A model generated the notes under the pieces. That model was not told where the DNA came from. It searched no databases and saw only the letters and a list, made by a program, of their open reading frames with translations. From NCBI GenBank assembly GCA_964507325.1, contig CAZDQL010000034.1:1-59011 (forward strand): a DNA stretch of 59,011 bases, written 5' to 3'. Positions within the stretch are counted from its first letter, which is position 1, and each line of letters opens with the position of its first letter. Of this stretch, positions 33,789 through 42,605 are shown one piece after another. This DNA comes from CAZDQL01 sp964507325 (GTDB lineage: Bacteria > Planctomycetota > UBA1135 > GCA-002686595). The translations under genes and the position numbers were made by a program.

Positions 33789-35162
33789 ATGGGTGCGCGA
33801 CGGGAAGAGCTGGGAGCCCTCAGCGGACTGGCCTGGCCGATCGTCCTCACCAACCTGGGGACGATGGCGATGGGTGTCGTCGACACCCTCATGATCGGCC
33901 ACCTCGACGACCCCCGGGCGCTGGCGGCGGCGGCCCTGGGCAACGTCCTGGCCATGGGGACGATGCTGCTCGGAATGGGGGTGATCTTCGGGATCGATCC
34001 CATCGTCACCCGGGCCCACGGTGCGCGGGACGGAGCGCGCGCGGGACTGGCCCTGCAACGGGGTCTGGTGCTGGCCCTGTTCGTCGGGATCCTGATCGTC
34101 CTGGTGTGGACGCGCTGCAAGGGGATCCTGGTGACCTTCCGGCAGGATCCAGCCACGGCGGAGATCTCCCACGGCTACATCCAGGTGCAGCTCTGGTCGG
34201 TCGTTCCCTTCCTGTGGTTCGTCGCCCTGCGCCAGTACCTACAGGGGCGCGGGATCCTGGCGCCGATCCTGTGGGTGGTCGTCGGCGCGAACCTGATCAA
34301 CGCCCTTTTGAACTGGGCCCTGATCTACGGTCACCTGGGTCTGCCGCCCCTCGGCGTGCGGGGAGCGGGGATCGCCACCGCCTGGGTGCGCACGGCGATG
34401 CTCTTGGGGTTGGTCGCGATCGTCCTCGGGGCGCGGCTACACGCCGCGGCGTGGACCCCGTGGAGTCGGCGCGCCTTCGACCCCCGGGGTCTGGGAGAGG
34501 TGCTGCGCTTCGGTCTGCCCACCAGTGTGCAGATGGCCCTCGAGGTGTGGGCCTTCGGCACGGCGACCTTCATGGCGGGCATGCTGGGGGACACGCCGAC
34601 CGCCGCCCACGCGGTGGTGATGAACTTCGTTAGCCTGACCTTCATGGTCCCCCTCGGTGTCTCCGCCGCGGCCTGCACCCGCGTGGGGAACTTGATCGGT
34701 GAGGGGCGCAGCCGGCGCGCCGACACGGCCGCCTGGGTCTCCTTCGCCATGGGCGGAGGAGTGATGGCGGTGGCGGCGATCGTCATCCTGGCCACGGGCC
34801 CCCTCGTCCCGTCCCTCTACTTCAGCGACGCCAGCAGCGGCGAGGGTCGGGAGATCGTGCTCGCGGCCACCGCCGTCCTACCGATCGCCGCGGCGTTCCA
34901 GATCTTCGACGGCACCCAGGTGGTCGGCTGCGGAATCCTGCGCGGCATGGGGCGCACCCTGCCCGCCGCGGCGATCAACCTGGTCGGCTACTGGCTCCTG
35001 GCCCTGCCGCTGGCCTACTGGATGACCTTCCACCGGGGGCTGGGCCTGCGCGGGGTGTGGTGGGGGTTGGCGATCGGGCTGGCGATCGTGGCGGCTGCGC
35101 TCTTGATCTGGGTCCGACTGCGGGGGCCCTCGCGCGATTCCGCGACGATCAGCGGGAGGTAG
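33789..35162 (+). CDS. MATE family efflux transporter
   Basis: 457 residues with about twelve membrane helices. N- and C-terminal lobes show the MATE pattern: 'LAWPIVLTNLGTMAMGVVDT', 'ALGNVLAMGTMLLGMGVIFG', later 'LRFGLPTSVQMALEVWAFGT' and 'VGNLIGEGRS'. Such proteins export cationic drugs or metabolites using sodium or proton gradients. Its 3' end overlaps the convergent M14 peptidase gene by 14 bases. No clear Shine-Dalgarno precedes the ATG. Confidence 0.9.
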   Translation: MGARREELGALSGLAWPIVLTNLGTMAMGVVDTLMIGHLDDPRALAAAALGNVLAMGTMLLGMGVIFGIDPIVTRAHGARDGARAGLALQRGLVLALFVGILIVLVWTRCKGILVTFRQDPATAEISHGYIQVQLWSVVPFLWFVALRQYLQGRGILAPILWVVVGANLINALLNWALIYGHLGLPPLGVRGAGIATAWVRTAMLLGLVAIVLGARLHAAAWTPWSRRAFDPRGLGEVLRFGLPTSVQMALEVWAFGTATFMAGMLGDTPTAAHAVVMNFVSLTFMVPLGVSAAACTRVGNLIGEGRSRRADTAAWVSFAMGGGVMAVAAIVILATGPLVPSLYFSDASSGEGREIVLAATAVLPIAAAFQIFDGTQVVGCGILRGMGRTLPAAAINLVGYWLLALPLAYWMTFHRGLGLRGVWWGLAIGLAIVAAALLIWVRLRGPSRDSATISGR

Positions 35163-35925
35163 CCCGCGCCTCCCCGAGCAGGACCGCCATCAGCCCGGCG
35201 CGCAGCGCGGGCCACGCCTCTTGGGCGGTCGCCCGGCGGTCCAATTCGACGGTCAGGATCGGCACGCCGCGATCCCGCCCGATCAGGGAGCCGAGGGAGC
35301 CGGGGGTGGCGTAACCCATCTCGCTCACCACCCGCCAGCGCGCATCGAGTCGCTCGGCGGCTCGAGCCATGCGCTCGGCCTGCTCGCGAGCCGGGCCGTC
35401 GTAGTTGACGTAGGGCCCACCACGGGCCGCGTGCAGGACGATCACCAGGTCGGGGTCGAAGGCGACCAGATCCCAGTAGAGCGCTCGCGACTCCGGCTCG
35501 GAGAGGGAGGCCGGTCCCCGCCGCAGGGAGGGGGAGAAGTTGGTCGCGGGCCAGTTGCGGTTCAGGTCGACGCCGCGGGCGTTGAAGCGCCGCTCGGCCA
35601 CGGTGCCGTCGGGGTTGGCGTCCGCCAGCAGGCGCAGGGTGATCTCAGGCGGGAGATCGGTGGTGGCCAGGAGGAGCAGCCGTTCGGCGTTCAGCACCGC
35701 CGGTCGCTCGTCGCCGTGGATGCCGGCGATGAGGTACACGATGCGCGGGCCCTCGCCGCAGGTCACCGCGTGCAGGGGGCGGCCCTCCACGGAGGCTCCG
35801 ATGGTGGTCCAGGGATTCGCTCGAACGGCCTCCACCACGCCGTAGGGGCGCAGGGTGCCGGTCGCCCGGGGCACGCTGCAGGCGGCGAGGCAAAGGAGCA
35901 ACGGGAGGAGGGTTCTGGGCGACAT
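35149..35925 (-). CDS. M14-like zinc carboxypeptidase/amidase lipoprotein (MpaA type)
   Basis: 258 residues with lipobox LLCLAAC (residues 10-16). M14 zinc ligands: H70 and E73 in 'AGIHGDERPA' and H163 in 'VLHAARGG'; the catalytic Glu is E225 in 'LTVELDRR'; 'NARGVDLNRNWP' is the substrate Arg region. The small size and motifs match murein tripeptide amidase/gamma-D-Glu-Dap type enzymes. Cell-wall peptide recycling is inferred, with the enzyme anchored in the envelope. Confidence 0.85.
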   Translation of the reverse strand: MSPRTLLPLLLCLAACSVPRATGTLRPYGVVEAVRANPWTTIGASVEGRPLHAVTCGEGPRIVYLIAGIHGDERPAVLNAERLLLLATTDLPPEITLRLLADANPDGTVAERRFNARGVDLNRNWPATNFSPSLRRGPASLSEPESRALYWDLVAFDPDLVIVLHAARGGPYVNYDGPAREQAERMARAAERLDARWRVVSEMGYATPGSLGSLIGRDRGVPILTVELDRRATAQEAWPALRAGLMAVLLGEARATSR

Positions 35926-35985
35926 GAAGAGCGATCGAGAGGCGGCGTGTTCAGTATTCGGCCACGGCGGGAGTGGGCTGGAGTC

Positions 35986-36804
35986 TCAGCCCTCGTCGTC
36001 GAGGAGGGTCTCGATCTCGCCGCGAGTCGGTGCGCTCCTCGCTCCCCGACGCCCGACGGAGAGGGCGGCCGCGGCTTGGGCGAAGCGCACGGGATCGTCC
36101 AGGTCCTGCGCCACCGCCGCCGCGAAGGCGCCGGCGAAGGCGTCCCCCGCCCCCACGGTGTCGACGACGGGGACCTCGAACGCCGGGCGTAGCGCGTCGT
36201 CGAAGACCCCCTGGGCCCCCAGGGTGACGATCGCGCGCCGGGCACCCAGTGCGACCAGGGCTCGCGCCTGACGCTCCGGATCGCGTTCACCGGTGAGCTG
36301 CTCCGCCTCGATCTCGTTGGGCAACACCACGTCGACGCCGTCGAGCTCGACCGCGCGCGCGGGGGCGGGGTTCAGGATCAGGAAGTCCGCCTGCGGCCGG
36401 GTCCACGGGGTCTCGAGCTGGGTCAGGAGCAGGTCGTGCCTCCCCTCCAGACGCAGGAGCGCGTTGGCGCCGGGGGCGACGCTGATCTGGTTGCGACCCT
36501 CCGGGTCGACGGCGATGATCGCCACGCCGGTGGCAGCCTCCACCACCGTCAGGCCACTGGCGTCGATCCCCTCCTCCTCCAGGGTCTCCCGCGCCCGCCG
36601 GCCGTACTCGTCGTCCCCGACGCAGCCGAGGAAGCGCACCGCGGCTCCCGCGCGGGCGGCCGCCACCGCCTGGTTGGCGCCCTTGCCGCCGGGGAGGACC
36701 TCGAAGCTGCCGCCGGTGACCGTCTCGCCGGGTCGCGGCAGGGGCGCGCCGCGTACGACGAGATCGACGTTGACGCTGCCGGCGACGGTGAGGGTGCGAG
36801 TCAC
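35986..36804 (-). CDS. rbsK: Ribokinase (PfkB family)
   Basis: 272 residues from GTG 36804. PfkB signatures: N-terminal 'GGKGANQAVAAARAGA', the QLETP substrate/ATP-cleft loop of ribokinases, 'PNEIEAEQLTGE', and the catalytic 'DTVGAGDAFAGAFAAA' with the base Asp near residue 220. It is shorter than the roughly 305 residues of E. coli RbsK. Reaction inferred: ATP-dependent phosphorylation of ribose. No ribose transporter genes lie nearby, so nucleoside-derived ribose is equally likely as substrate source. Confidence 0.8.
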   Translation of the reverse strand: MTRTLTVAGSVNVDLVVRGAPLPRPGETVTGGSFEVLPGGKGANQAVAAARAGAAVRFLGCVGDDEYGRRARETLEEEGIDASGLTVVEAATGVAIIAVDPEGRNQISVAPGANALLRLEGRHDLLLTQLETPWTRPQADFLILNPAPARAVELDGVDVVLPNEIEAEQLTGERDPERQARALVALGARRAIVTLGAQGVFDDALRPAFEVPVVDTVGAGDAFAGAFAAAVAQDLDDPVRFAQAAAALSVGRRGARSAPTRGEIETLLDDEG

Positions 36805-36836
36805 GGGGGCAGGGTAAGCGTGGCGGCAGACGAGGG

Positions 36837-37019
36837 CTAGCCCGGTTCCCTCACCAGCGTCGAGTCAGACCCGCCCCAGGTGGTCCCCAGTGAACGAGTT
36901 GCGGCCGATCATCCGCAGGCGACCTCTCTGTAGGTCGTCGAGGACGGATCGGCCGCAACTCGTTCACTGGGGACCACCTGGGGCGGGTCTGGCCGGCGGT
37001 GGTGAGGGAACCGGGCTAG
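36837..37019. repeat. 183-bp palindromic element
   Basis: Outer arms: CTAGCCCGGTTCCCTCACCA (36837-36856) and its exact complement (37000-37019). Inner arms: a perfect 45-bp inverted repeat, 36866-36910 against 36947-36991 (starting CAGACCCGCCCC). The 36-bp loop contains a smaller CGACCT/AGGTCG hairpin. The element lies between the ribokinase start and the ABHD14-like gene (start 37029). It could fold as a cruciform or RNA hairpin; a MITE-like or regulatory origin is likely. Confidence 0.9.
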
Positions 37020-37028
37020 TATGGGCCC

Positions 37029-37703
37029 ATGCGTTGGACCAGCGTGTGGGTCGTCGCAGTCCTCGCGTGCTGCGGGCCGGCGAGTGAGCCGGGAAGGGAC
37101 GAGATGGGCGGCGTGGAGATCACCGAGCGCTTCGTCGAGGTGGGTGGAGCGCGGGTGCGCGTCCTGGAGTCGGGGCCGGCGGAGGGTCGAGTGCTGCTCC
37201 TCCTGCACGGCGCGCGCTTCACGGCCGACACCTGGCGCGAGCTGGGAACGCTGGAGCGCGCCGCGGCGCAGGGGCTGCGGGCCGTGGCGATCGACCTGCC
37301 CGGGTACGGGAGCTCCCCCCCCGGAGAACTCGCCGCCGAGGACTTCCTAGCGGCACTGGTCGAAGCTCTCGAGCTCGATCCGCCGGTGGTCGTCTCCCCC
37401 TCGATGAGCGGCGTCTTCAGCCTGCCCTTCGTGCTCGACCACCCCGAACGGGTCGCAGCCTTCGTCCCCGTCGCGCCGGCGGGACTCGACCGCTACGGCG
37501 CGCGATTGAGGGAGATTGCGGTACCCACCCTCGTCATCTGGGGCTCTGACGATCGGGTCTTCCCCCTCAGCGCGGGGGAGGAGCTGGCGCGCGCGGTCCC
37601 GGGGGCGCGCTGGCTCCGGCTGGAGGACGCGAGTCACCCCTGCTACCTCGACGCGCCGGAGAAGTTCCACTCCTGGGTGCTGCAGTTCGCGGCTGAGCGG
37701 TAG
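37029..37703 (+). CDS. ABHD14-like alpha/beta hydrolase lipoprotein
   Basis: 224 residues. N-terminal hydrophobic stretch and Cys (VVAVLACCG) suggest a lipoprotein. The fold is that of ABHD14: 'LLLLHGARFTADTWRELGTL', 'AVAIDLPGYGSS', the nucleophile motif SPSMSG (S125, as in ABHD14B), an acidic 'IWGSDDRVF' and the His of 'LEDASHPCYLDAPEKFH'. Animal ABHD14B has been linked to protein deacetylation; the bacterial substrate is unknown. The gene starts 10 bp after the large palindrome. Confidence 0.85.
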   Translation: MRWTSVWVVAVLACCGPASEPGRDEMGGVEITERFVEVGGARVRVLESGPAEGRVLLLLHGARFTADTWRELGTLERAAAQGLRAVAIDLPGYGSSPPGELAAEDFLAALVEALELDPPVVVSPSMSGVFSLPFVLDHPERVAAFVPVAPAGLDRYGARLREIAVPTLVIWGSDDRVFPLSAGEELARAVPGARWLRLEDASHPCYLDAPEKFHSWVLQFAAER

Positions 37704-37714
37704 GTCGAGCGGGA

Positions 37715-39067
37715 CTACCGCTGACCCCCCGCGTACCCCATCCCCTCGAGGTCCTCCCGGTGGGAGGGGTCCATCCGCACCGTGGAGTCCGTCTCGTAGC
37801 GCCCCGCCGCGAGGAGCGCCTCCAGCGCGCGGGCCATCTCCCCCGCGCGATCGGGCTCGTCGAGGATCAAGTTGCGCTCCTCCCGCGGATCGACGTCCAG
37901 CCGGTACAGCTCGTGCTCTCCGTCGGAGGAGTGGAGCAGCTTCCACTCCCCGCGGTAGAGGGCGGTGCGCACGCGCCGGAAGCGCTCGCGGACCTCGGGG
38001 TCGGGGTGGAGCAGGTCGGGGAGCCGGCTGTAGTAGTTCTCGGCGACGAGCTCCCCCTCCCCCACCGCGCGCGGAAAGGTCTGCGCGTGCCGCGCGCCGA
38101 TGCCGATCGTGTCCAAGACGAGCCGCGGCAGGTGCGTGGAGGTGAGCACCGTCTCCTCCACCGCTCCCTCCATCTGGCCGGGCGCCTTGACGATCAGCGG
38201 CACGTCGAGCGCCTCCTCGTAGACGTCCTTGGCGTGCTCCACCAGGTCGTGCTCGCCGAAGTACTCGCCGTGGTCGGAGGTGACCACCACCAGGGTGTTC
38301 TCCCACGCCCCGCGCGCGCGCAAAGCGTCGAAGAGCTCCCCCAGGGCTCGATCGAGATTGCGCACGGCGCGGTCGTACTGCGCCTCGACCACCGCGCCGA
38401 TCTCGCCCGGCTCCTGGCCCTCGACGATCACGCGCTGGTAGAGCTGCTCCAGGAGCTTGGCCGGGAACTCCAGCGGCGTGTACTCGTACTCCCCGGGGCG
38501 CGCCTCGACGTTGTAGGGGCGGTGGGTGTCCATGTAGTTCAGGAAGAGGAACCAGGGGCGCCCCTCCTCCCTTCCGTCGATCCACTCCAGCGCCTCGCGG
38601 TTGAGGACGCCGGCGCGCTCGCGCTCGATCTGCCAGGTCTCGAAGCCCTGGTGCAGGCCGAAGGCCCCCTTCAGGTAGGCGGCGTTGGCCACCACCCCAC
38701 CGGTGGCAAAGCCCTCCTCGCGCAGCACCTCCGCCAGGGTCACGTGCTCCTGCGCCAGCGGATGGCAGTTGTCCACCTCGAGGGTCCGGGCGTCGAAGGA
38801 GTGCGCCCCGTGGGCGTGGGGATCGCGGCCGGTGAACATCGACGCGTGACTCGGCACGGTCCAGGGGGAGCTGGACCGCGCGCGCCAGAGGGTCGCTCCG
38901 GCGGCGAGCTCGTCGAGGGCGGGGGTCAGTCCGCCGCTGTGGCCGTAGCACCCCAGGCGATCGGCGCGCAGGGTGTCGAGCACGATCACCACCACGTTGG
39001 GCGGGGGGTCGGCCGCCGGCCCGCAGGCGGCGACCAAGAGCAGGGGCGTGTAGGGGAGGAGCTTCAC
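37715..39067 (-). CDS. Sulfatase-fold hydrolase lipoprotein (Thr at nucleophile position)
   Basis: 450 residues from GTG 39067; signal with lipobox LLLVAAC. Alkaline phosphatase/sulfatase superfamily: 'VVIVLDTLRADRLGCYG' (metal-binding Asp), 'WTVPSHASMFTG' at the formylglycine site and 'VVTSDHGEYFGEHDL' (metal ligands). The nucleophile position has Thr (T-V-P-S-H), not the Cys or Ser needed for formylglycine, so a phosphatase, phosphonate hydrolase or transferase is as likely as a sulfatase. The C-terminal 'YRGEWKLLH' and 'ELYRLDVDPREERNL' fit family sulfatases. Confidence 0.8.
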   Translation of the reverse strand: MKLLPYTPLLLVAACGPAADPPPNVVVIVLDTLRADRLGCYGHSGGLTPALDELAAGATLWRARSSSPWTVPSHASMFTGRDPHAHGAHSFDARTLEVDNCHPLAQEHVTLAEVLREEGFATGGVVANAAYLKGAFGLHQGFETWQIERERAGVLNREALEWIDGREEGRPWFLFLNYMDTHRPYNVEARPGEYEYTPLEFPAKLLEQLYQRVIVEGQEPGEIGAVVEAQYDRAVRNLDRALGELFDALRARGAWENTLVVVTSDHGEYFGEHDLVEHAKDVYEEALDVPLIVKAPGQMEGAVEETVLTSTHLPRLVLDTIGIGARHAQTFPRAVGEGELVAENYYSRLPDLLHPDPEVRERFRRVRTALYRGEWKLLHSSDGEHELYRLDVDPREERNLILDEPDRAGEMARALEALLAAGRYETDSTVRMDPSHREDLEGMGYAGGQR

Positions 39068-39116
39068 GGTGAGAGGGGGTTCTACGCGGGCAAGCCCCAA
39101 CCGTTGGCGCTCGCGG

Positions 39117-41642
39117 TCAGTCGCGATCGAAGGCCAGGTAGCGGTAGATCTCCTGCGCCGACTCCTCCAGGGTCGCGGCGTGCTCCCGGTACTCCTCCAC
39201 CGTGGGCAGCCGGCCGAGGATCGCCGCCACCGCCGCCAGCTCCGCCGACGACAGGTAGACGTTCGCGCCGTCCCCCAGGCGGTTGGGGAAGTTGCGGGTC
39301 GAGGTGGAGACCACCGTGGTGCCCGCGCCGACGCGCGCCTGGTTGCCCATGCAGAGGGAGCAACCCGGCAGCTCGGTGCGCGCCCCGGCGGTGGCGTAGG
39401 CGCTGTAGTACCCCTCGGACACGAGCTGCTTCTCGTCCATGCGGGTCGGCGGCGCGATCCACAGCCGCGTGGGGATCTGACCCCCGTGGGACTGGAGCAC
39501 ACGCGCGGCGGCGCGGAAGTGGCCGATGTTGGTCATGCAGGAGCCGATGAAGACCTCGTCGATCGGCGTGCCGGCGACCTCCGAGAGCAGCTTCACGTCG
39601 TCGGGGTCGTTGGGGCAGGCCAGGATCGGCTCGCGGATCTGGTCCACGTCGATCTCGATCACGGAGGCGTACTCGGCGTCCTCGTCCGCCTCGAGCAGCT
39701 CGGGGGCGGCGATCCAGGCCTCCATCGCCTGCGCGCGCCGCTCCAGGGTCTCAGCGTGCTGGTAGCCGTCGGCGATCAACTGCCGCAGGAGCGCGACGTT
39801 CGAGCGCAGGTACTCCTCCACCCTCTCCTGATCGAGCTGGACCGTGCACCCCCCGGCGGAGCGCTCGGCGGTGGCGTCGGAGAGCTCGAAGGCCTGTTCG
39901 ACGGTCAAGTCGCCGAGCCCCTCGATCTCGATCACGCGCCCCGAGAAGACGTTGCGCTTGCCCTGCTTGGCCACGGTCAGCTCGCCCGACTGGATGGCGG
40001 CGTAGGGGATGGCGTTGACCAGATCGCGCAGGGTGATCCCCGGCTGCAGGCTGCCCTTGAAGCGCACCAACACCGACTCGGGCATGTCGAGGGGCATCGT
40101 CCCCAGGGCCGCGGCGAAGGCCACCAGGCCCGAGCCCGCGGGGAAGGAGATCCCCAGCGGGAAGCGCGTGTGCGAGTCCCCGCCGGTGCCCACCTGGTCG
40201 GGCAGGAGCATGCGGTTCATCCAGGAGTGGATGATCCCGTCGCCGGGGCGCAGGGACACCCCGCCGCGAGTGGTGAAGAAACCGGGCAGGGTGCCGTGGG
40301 TCTCGATGTCCACCGGCTTGGGGTAGGCGGCGGTGTGGCAGAAGGATTGCAGCACCAGGTCCGCCTGGAAGTTCAGACAGGCCAGCTCGGTCAGCTCGTC
40401 GCGCGTCATCGGACCGGTGGTGTCCTGGGAGCCGACGGTCGACATGCGCGGCTCGCAGTACTGGCCGGGGCGCACGCCGGGAAGCCCCGAGGCGCGGCCG
40501 ATGACCTTCTGCGCCAGGGTGAACCCGTGGCCGGTGTCGGGCGGGGGTGCGGGGGGGCGGAAGACGGTCGAGGGCTCGAGTCCGAGGCTCTCGCGCGCCC
40601 TGGCGGTCAGGCCGCGCCCGACGATGAGCGGGATGCGTCCCCCCGCCTGCACCTCGTCGAGCAGGACCTCGGTCTTCAGCTCGAACTCGCTGAGCGTCTC
40701 CCCCGCCTCGTTCACGATGCGCCCCTCGTAGGGGAGGATCGTCACCACGTCCCCCATCGCGAGCTCAGTCACGTCGCACTCGATCGGTAGAGCGCCCGAA
40801 TCCTCCATGGTGTTGAAGAAGATCGGCGCGATCTTGCCCCCGAGACACACGCCGCCGGCGCGCTTGGCGGGCACGTGGGGGATGTCGCGGCCCATGTGCC
40901 ACAGCACCGAGTTGGTGGCGGACTTGCGCGAGGAGCCCGTCCCCACCACGTCCCCCACGTAGGCCAGGGGGTGGCCCTTGGCGCGCACTTCTTCGAGCTG
41001 GCCCAGAGCGTCGTGGATCCCCTCGCGCGGGATCTTGAGCAGCGCCAGGGCGTGCAGGGGGATGTCGGGGCGCGACCAGGCGTCGGGGGCGGGGGAGAGG
41101 TCGTCGGTGTTGGTCTCCCCCGGCACCTTGAAGACGACGATGGTGAGCTGCTCGGGGAGCGGATCGCGGCTGGTGAACCAGGTGGCGTCCGCCCAGGACT
41201 GGAGCACGCGCTGCGCGCGCGCGTTGCCGGCCTGGGCCTTGGCCTCGACGTCGTCGAAGGCGTCGGAGACGAGCAGGGTGTGCTCGAGCCGGGCGGCGGC
41301 CAGGTCCCCCAGGGCCTCGTCGTCGAGCGCCGCCACCAGGGGCGCCACGTTGAAGCCGCCGAGCATCGTGCCCAGGATCTCGATCGCCTTGGGCGCGTCG
41401 ACCAGGGGGGAGCTCGTCCGCCCCTCCGCCACCGCCGCCAGGAACTCCGCCTTGACCCGGGCCGCGGGATCGACGCCGGCGGGCACCTGCTCCTGGAGCA
41501 GCTCCATCAGCAAGGCCTCCTCCCCGGCGGGGGGATCCTGGAGGAGCTCCACCAGGGCGGCGGTCTGCTCGGCATCGAGGGGCAGGGGCGGAATGCCGAG
41601 GGAGGCTCGTTCGGCGACGTGCTCGCGGTAGGTCTTCAGCAT
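39117..41642 (-). CDS. acnB: Aconitate hydratase B
   Basis: 841 residues (E. coli AcnB 865). The N-terminal HEAT-like domain (LKTYREHVAERASLGIPPLP) is typical of AcnB. The 4Fe-4S ligands appear in 'VFIGSCMTNIGHFRAA' and 'PGCSLCMGNQARV'. 'GTGSSRKSATNSVLWHMG' and the swivel region are conserved. Reaction: citrate to isocitrate in the TCA cycle (possibly also 2-methyl-cis-aconitate). ATG 41642 has GGAG nine bases upstream. Confidence 0.95.
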   Translation of the reverse strand: MLKTYREHVAERASLGIPPLPLDAEQTAALVELLQDPPAGEEALLMELLQEQVPAGVDPAARVKAEFLAAVAEGRTSSPLVDAPKAIEILGTMLGGFNVAPLVAALDDEALGDLAAARLEHTLLVSDAFDDVEAKAQAGNARAQRVLQSWADATWFTSRDPLPEQLTIVVFKVPGETNTDDLSPAPDAWSRPDIPLHALALLKIPREGIHDALGQLEEVRAKGHPLAYVGDVVGTGSSRKSATNSVLWHMGRDIPHVPAKRAGGVCLGGKIAPIFFNTMEDSGALPIECDVTELAMGDVVTILPYEGRIVNEAGETLSEFELKTEVLLDEVQAGGRIPLIVGRGLTARARESLGLEPSTVFRPPAPPPDTGHGFTLAQKVIGRASGLPGVRPGQYCEPRMSTVGSQDTTGPMTRDELTELACLNFQADLVLQSFCHTAAYPKPVDIETHGTLPGFFTTRGGVSLRPGDGIIHSWMNRMLLPDQVGTGGDSHTRFPLGISFPAGSGLVAFAAALGTMPLDMPESVLVRFKGSLQPGITLRDLVNAIPYAAIQSGELTVAKQGKRNVFSGRVIEIEGLGDLTVEQAFELSDATAERSAGGCTVQLDQERVEEYLRSNVALLRQLIADGYQHAETLERRAQAMEAWIAAPELLEADEDAEYASVIEIDVDQIREPILACPNDPDDVKLLSEVAGTPIDEVFIGSCMTNIGHFRAAARVLQSHGGQIPTRLWIAPPTRMDEKQLVSEGYYSAYATAGARTELPGCSLCMGNQARVGAGTTVVSTSTRNFPNRLGDGANVYLSSAELAAVAAILGRLPTVEEYREHAATLEESAQEIYRYLAFDRD

Positions 41643-41687
41643 GATCTTGGCTCCGTGGCGGGGGAGTGTAACCGCATTCCCGGCGGC

Positions 41688-42266
41688 TCACTGCTGCGCT
41701 TCGTCGCGCGCGCGCGCCAAGAGCTCGGGAAGTTCCATCTCCGACGCCCAGTGGTTCAGGTACTCGTCGTCGAGGTGCGCCCCCTGAATCCGCAGCAGGG
41801 ACGTGACGTCGCGCCACTGGGTCTCGGAAGCGCAGCCACCACTCCGATACCAATCGAGCTTCTGGAGAAGAATGTCCTCGGCGGACGTCACCGCGACCGT
41901 CTGTGCGCTCTCCGGATCGAGGACCTCACGCCGCGCTCGGCCCCACTTGCTCGCGTGCAGACCGCCTTCGGGCGGAACGAAGACGTCGACCTTGACCATG
42001 CGTTCCAGCCGAATCAGGTTGAAGGACGCGCGCTGCTCGATCGCCTCCCGGATGGAGTCAGCGTCGGCGTACCAGGCCTCTCCCAACGCAGCCAGGAGGG
42101 GCTGCACGTGTCCATTCCTGAGCGCCGCGACGAAGTCGACGTCCAAGGTGAAGCGCGGCTCCCCCCAGACCGCAGAGGCCATGGAGCCACCGATCAGGTA
42201 GGGCACCCCGAGGCGGTCGAATTGCCCCGCCAGTTCATAGGCCGCCTGGATCGCGTCGTCATTCAT
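41688..42266 (-). CDS. Nucleotidyltransferase-fold protein (AbiEii/DUF6036-like)
   Basis: 192 residues. The start 'LGVPYLIGGSMASAVWGEPR' and 'TLDVDFVAAL' form the G-S and D-x-D catalytic core of minimal nucleotidyltransferases; the later 'ERMVKVDVFVPPE' supplies the third acidic strand. 'AEDILLQKLDWY' is a common helix in these proteins. The gene starts 4 bases after the small 82-aa gene, and such pairs are often considered toxin-antitoxin-like, though activity is unproven. Confidence 0.8.
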   Translation of the reverse strand: MNDDAIQAAYELAGQFDRLGVPYLIGGSMASAVWGEPRFTLDVDFVAALRNGHVQPLLAALGEAWYADADSIREAIEQRASFNLIRLERMVKVDVFVPPEGGLHASKWGRARREVLDPESAQTVAVTSAEDILLQKLDWYRSGGCASETQWRDVTSLLRIQGAHLDDEYLNHWASEMELPELLARARDEAQQ

Positions 42267-42269
42267 GGC

Positions 42270-42518
42270 TCATGAACGACTCGCCTGCCCGGCTCGGGCT
42301 CGGGCGAACAACTCGGGGCCCAGCCACCTCTCCGCCAGTCTGAGCTCGAGTTGCTCTTCGCTCTCCTCGGGGAAGAGCCTGCGCAGCCCCACGAGCTGCA
42401 GAGCACGGGCCGTGCACCAGGCGCGGCGCAGCACCGCCACCTTCTCGGAGGGACTCATCCGGCGGTAGTGGTCGTCCAGCATTCGCTGGACGTCCGGGGA
42501 TGTGTCACGGGGCCGCAT
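42270..42518 (-). CDS. Small partner protein of the nucleotidyltransferase
   Basis: 82 residues from ATG 42518 (MRPRDTSPDVQRMLDDHYRR). The pattern 'MSPSEKVAVLRRAWCTARAL', then 'GLRRLFPEESEEQLELRLA' and 'WLGPELFARA', recurs in small bacterial proteins seen next to AbiEii-type nucleotidyltransferases. It is all-helical. Three bases separate its stop from the nucleotidyltransferase start. A regulator or antitoxin-like role is possible but unproven. Confidence 0.65.
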   Translation of the reverse strand: MRPRDTSPDVQRMLDDHYRRMSPSEKVAVLRRAWCTARALQLVGLRRLFPEESEEQLELRLAERWLGPELFARARAGQASRS

Positions 42519-42605
42519 GCATGCGAGACTACGAGTCAGTGCTCGACTGGGGTACGGCCCCGTTCCGTTTTCTCTCACCTCCTGGTCGCGTTACGCTGGG
42601 CCGCC

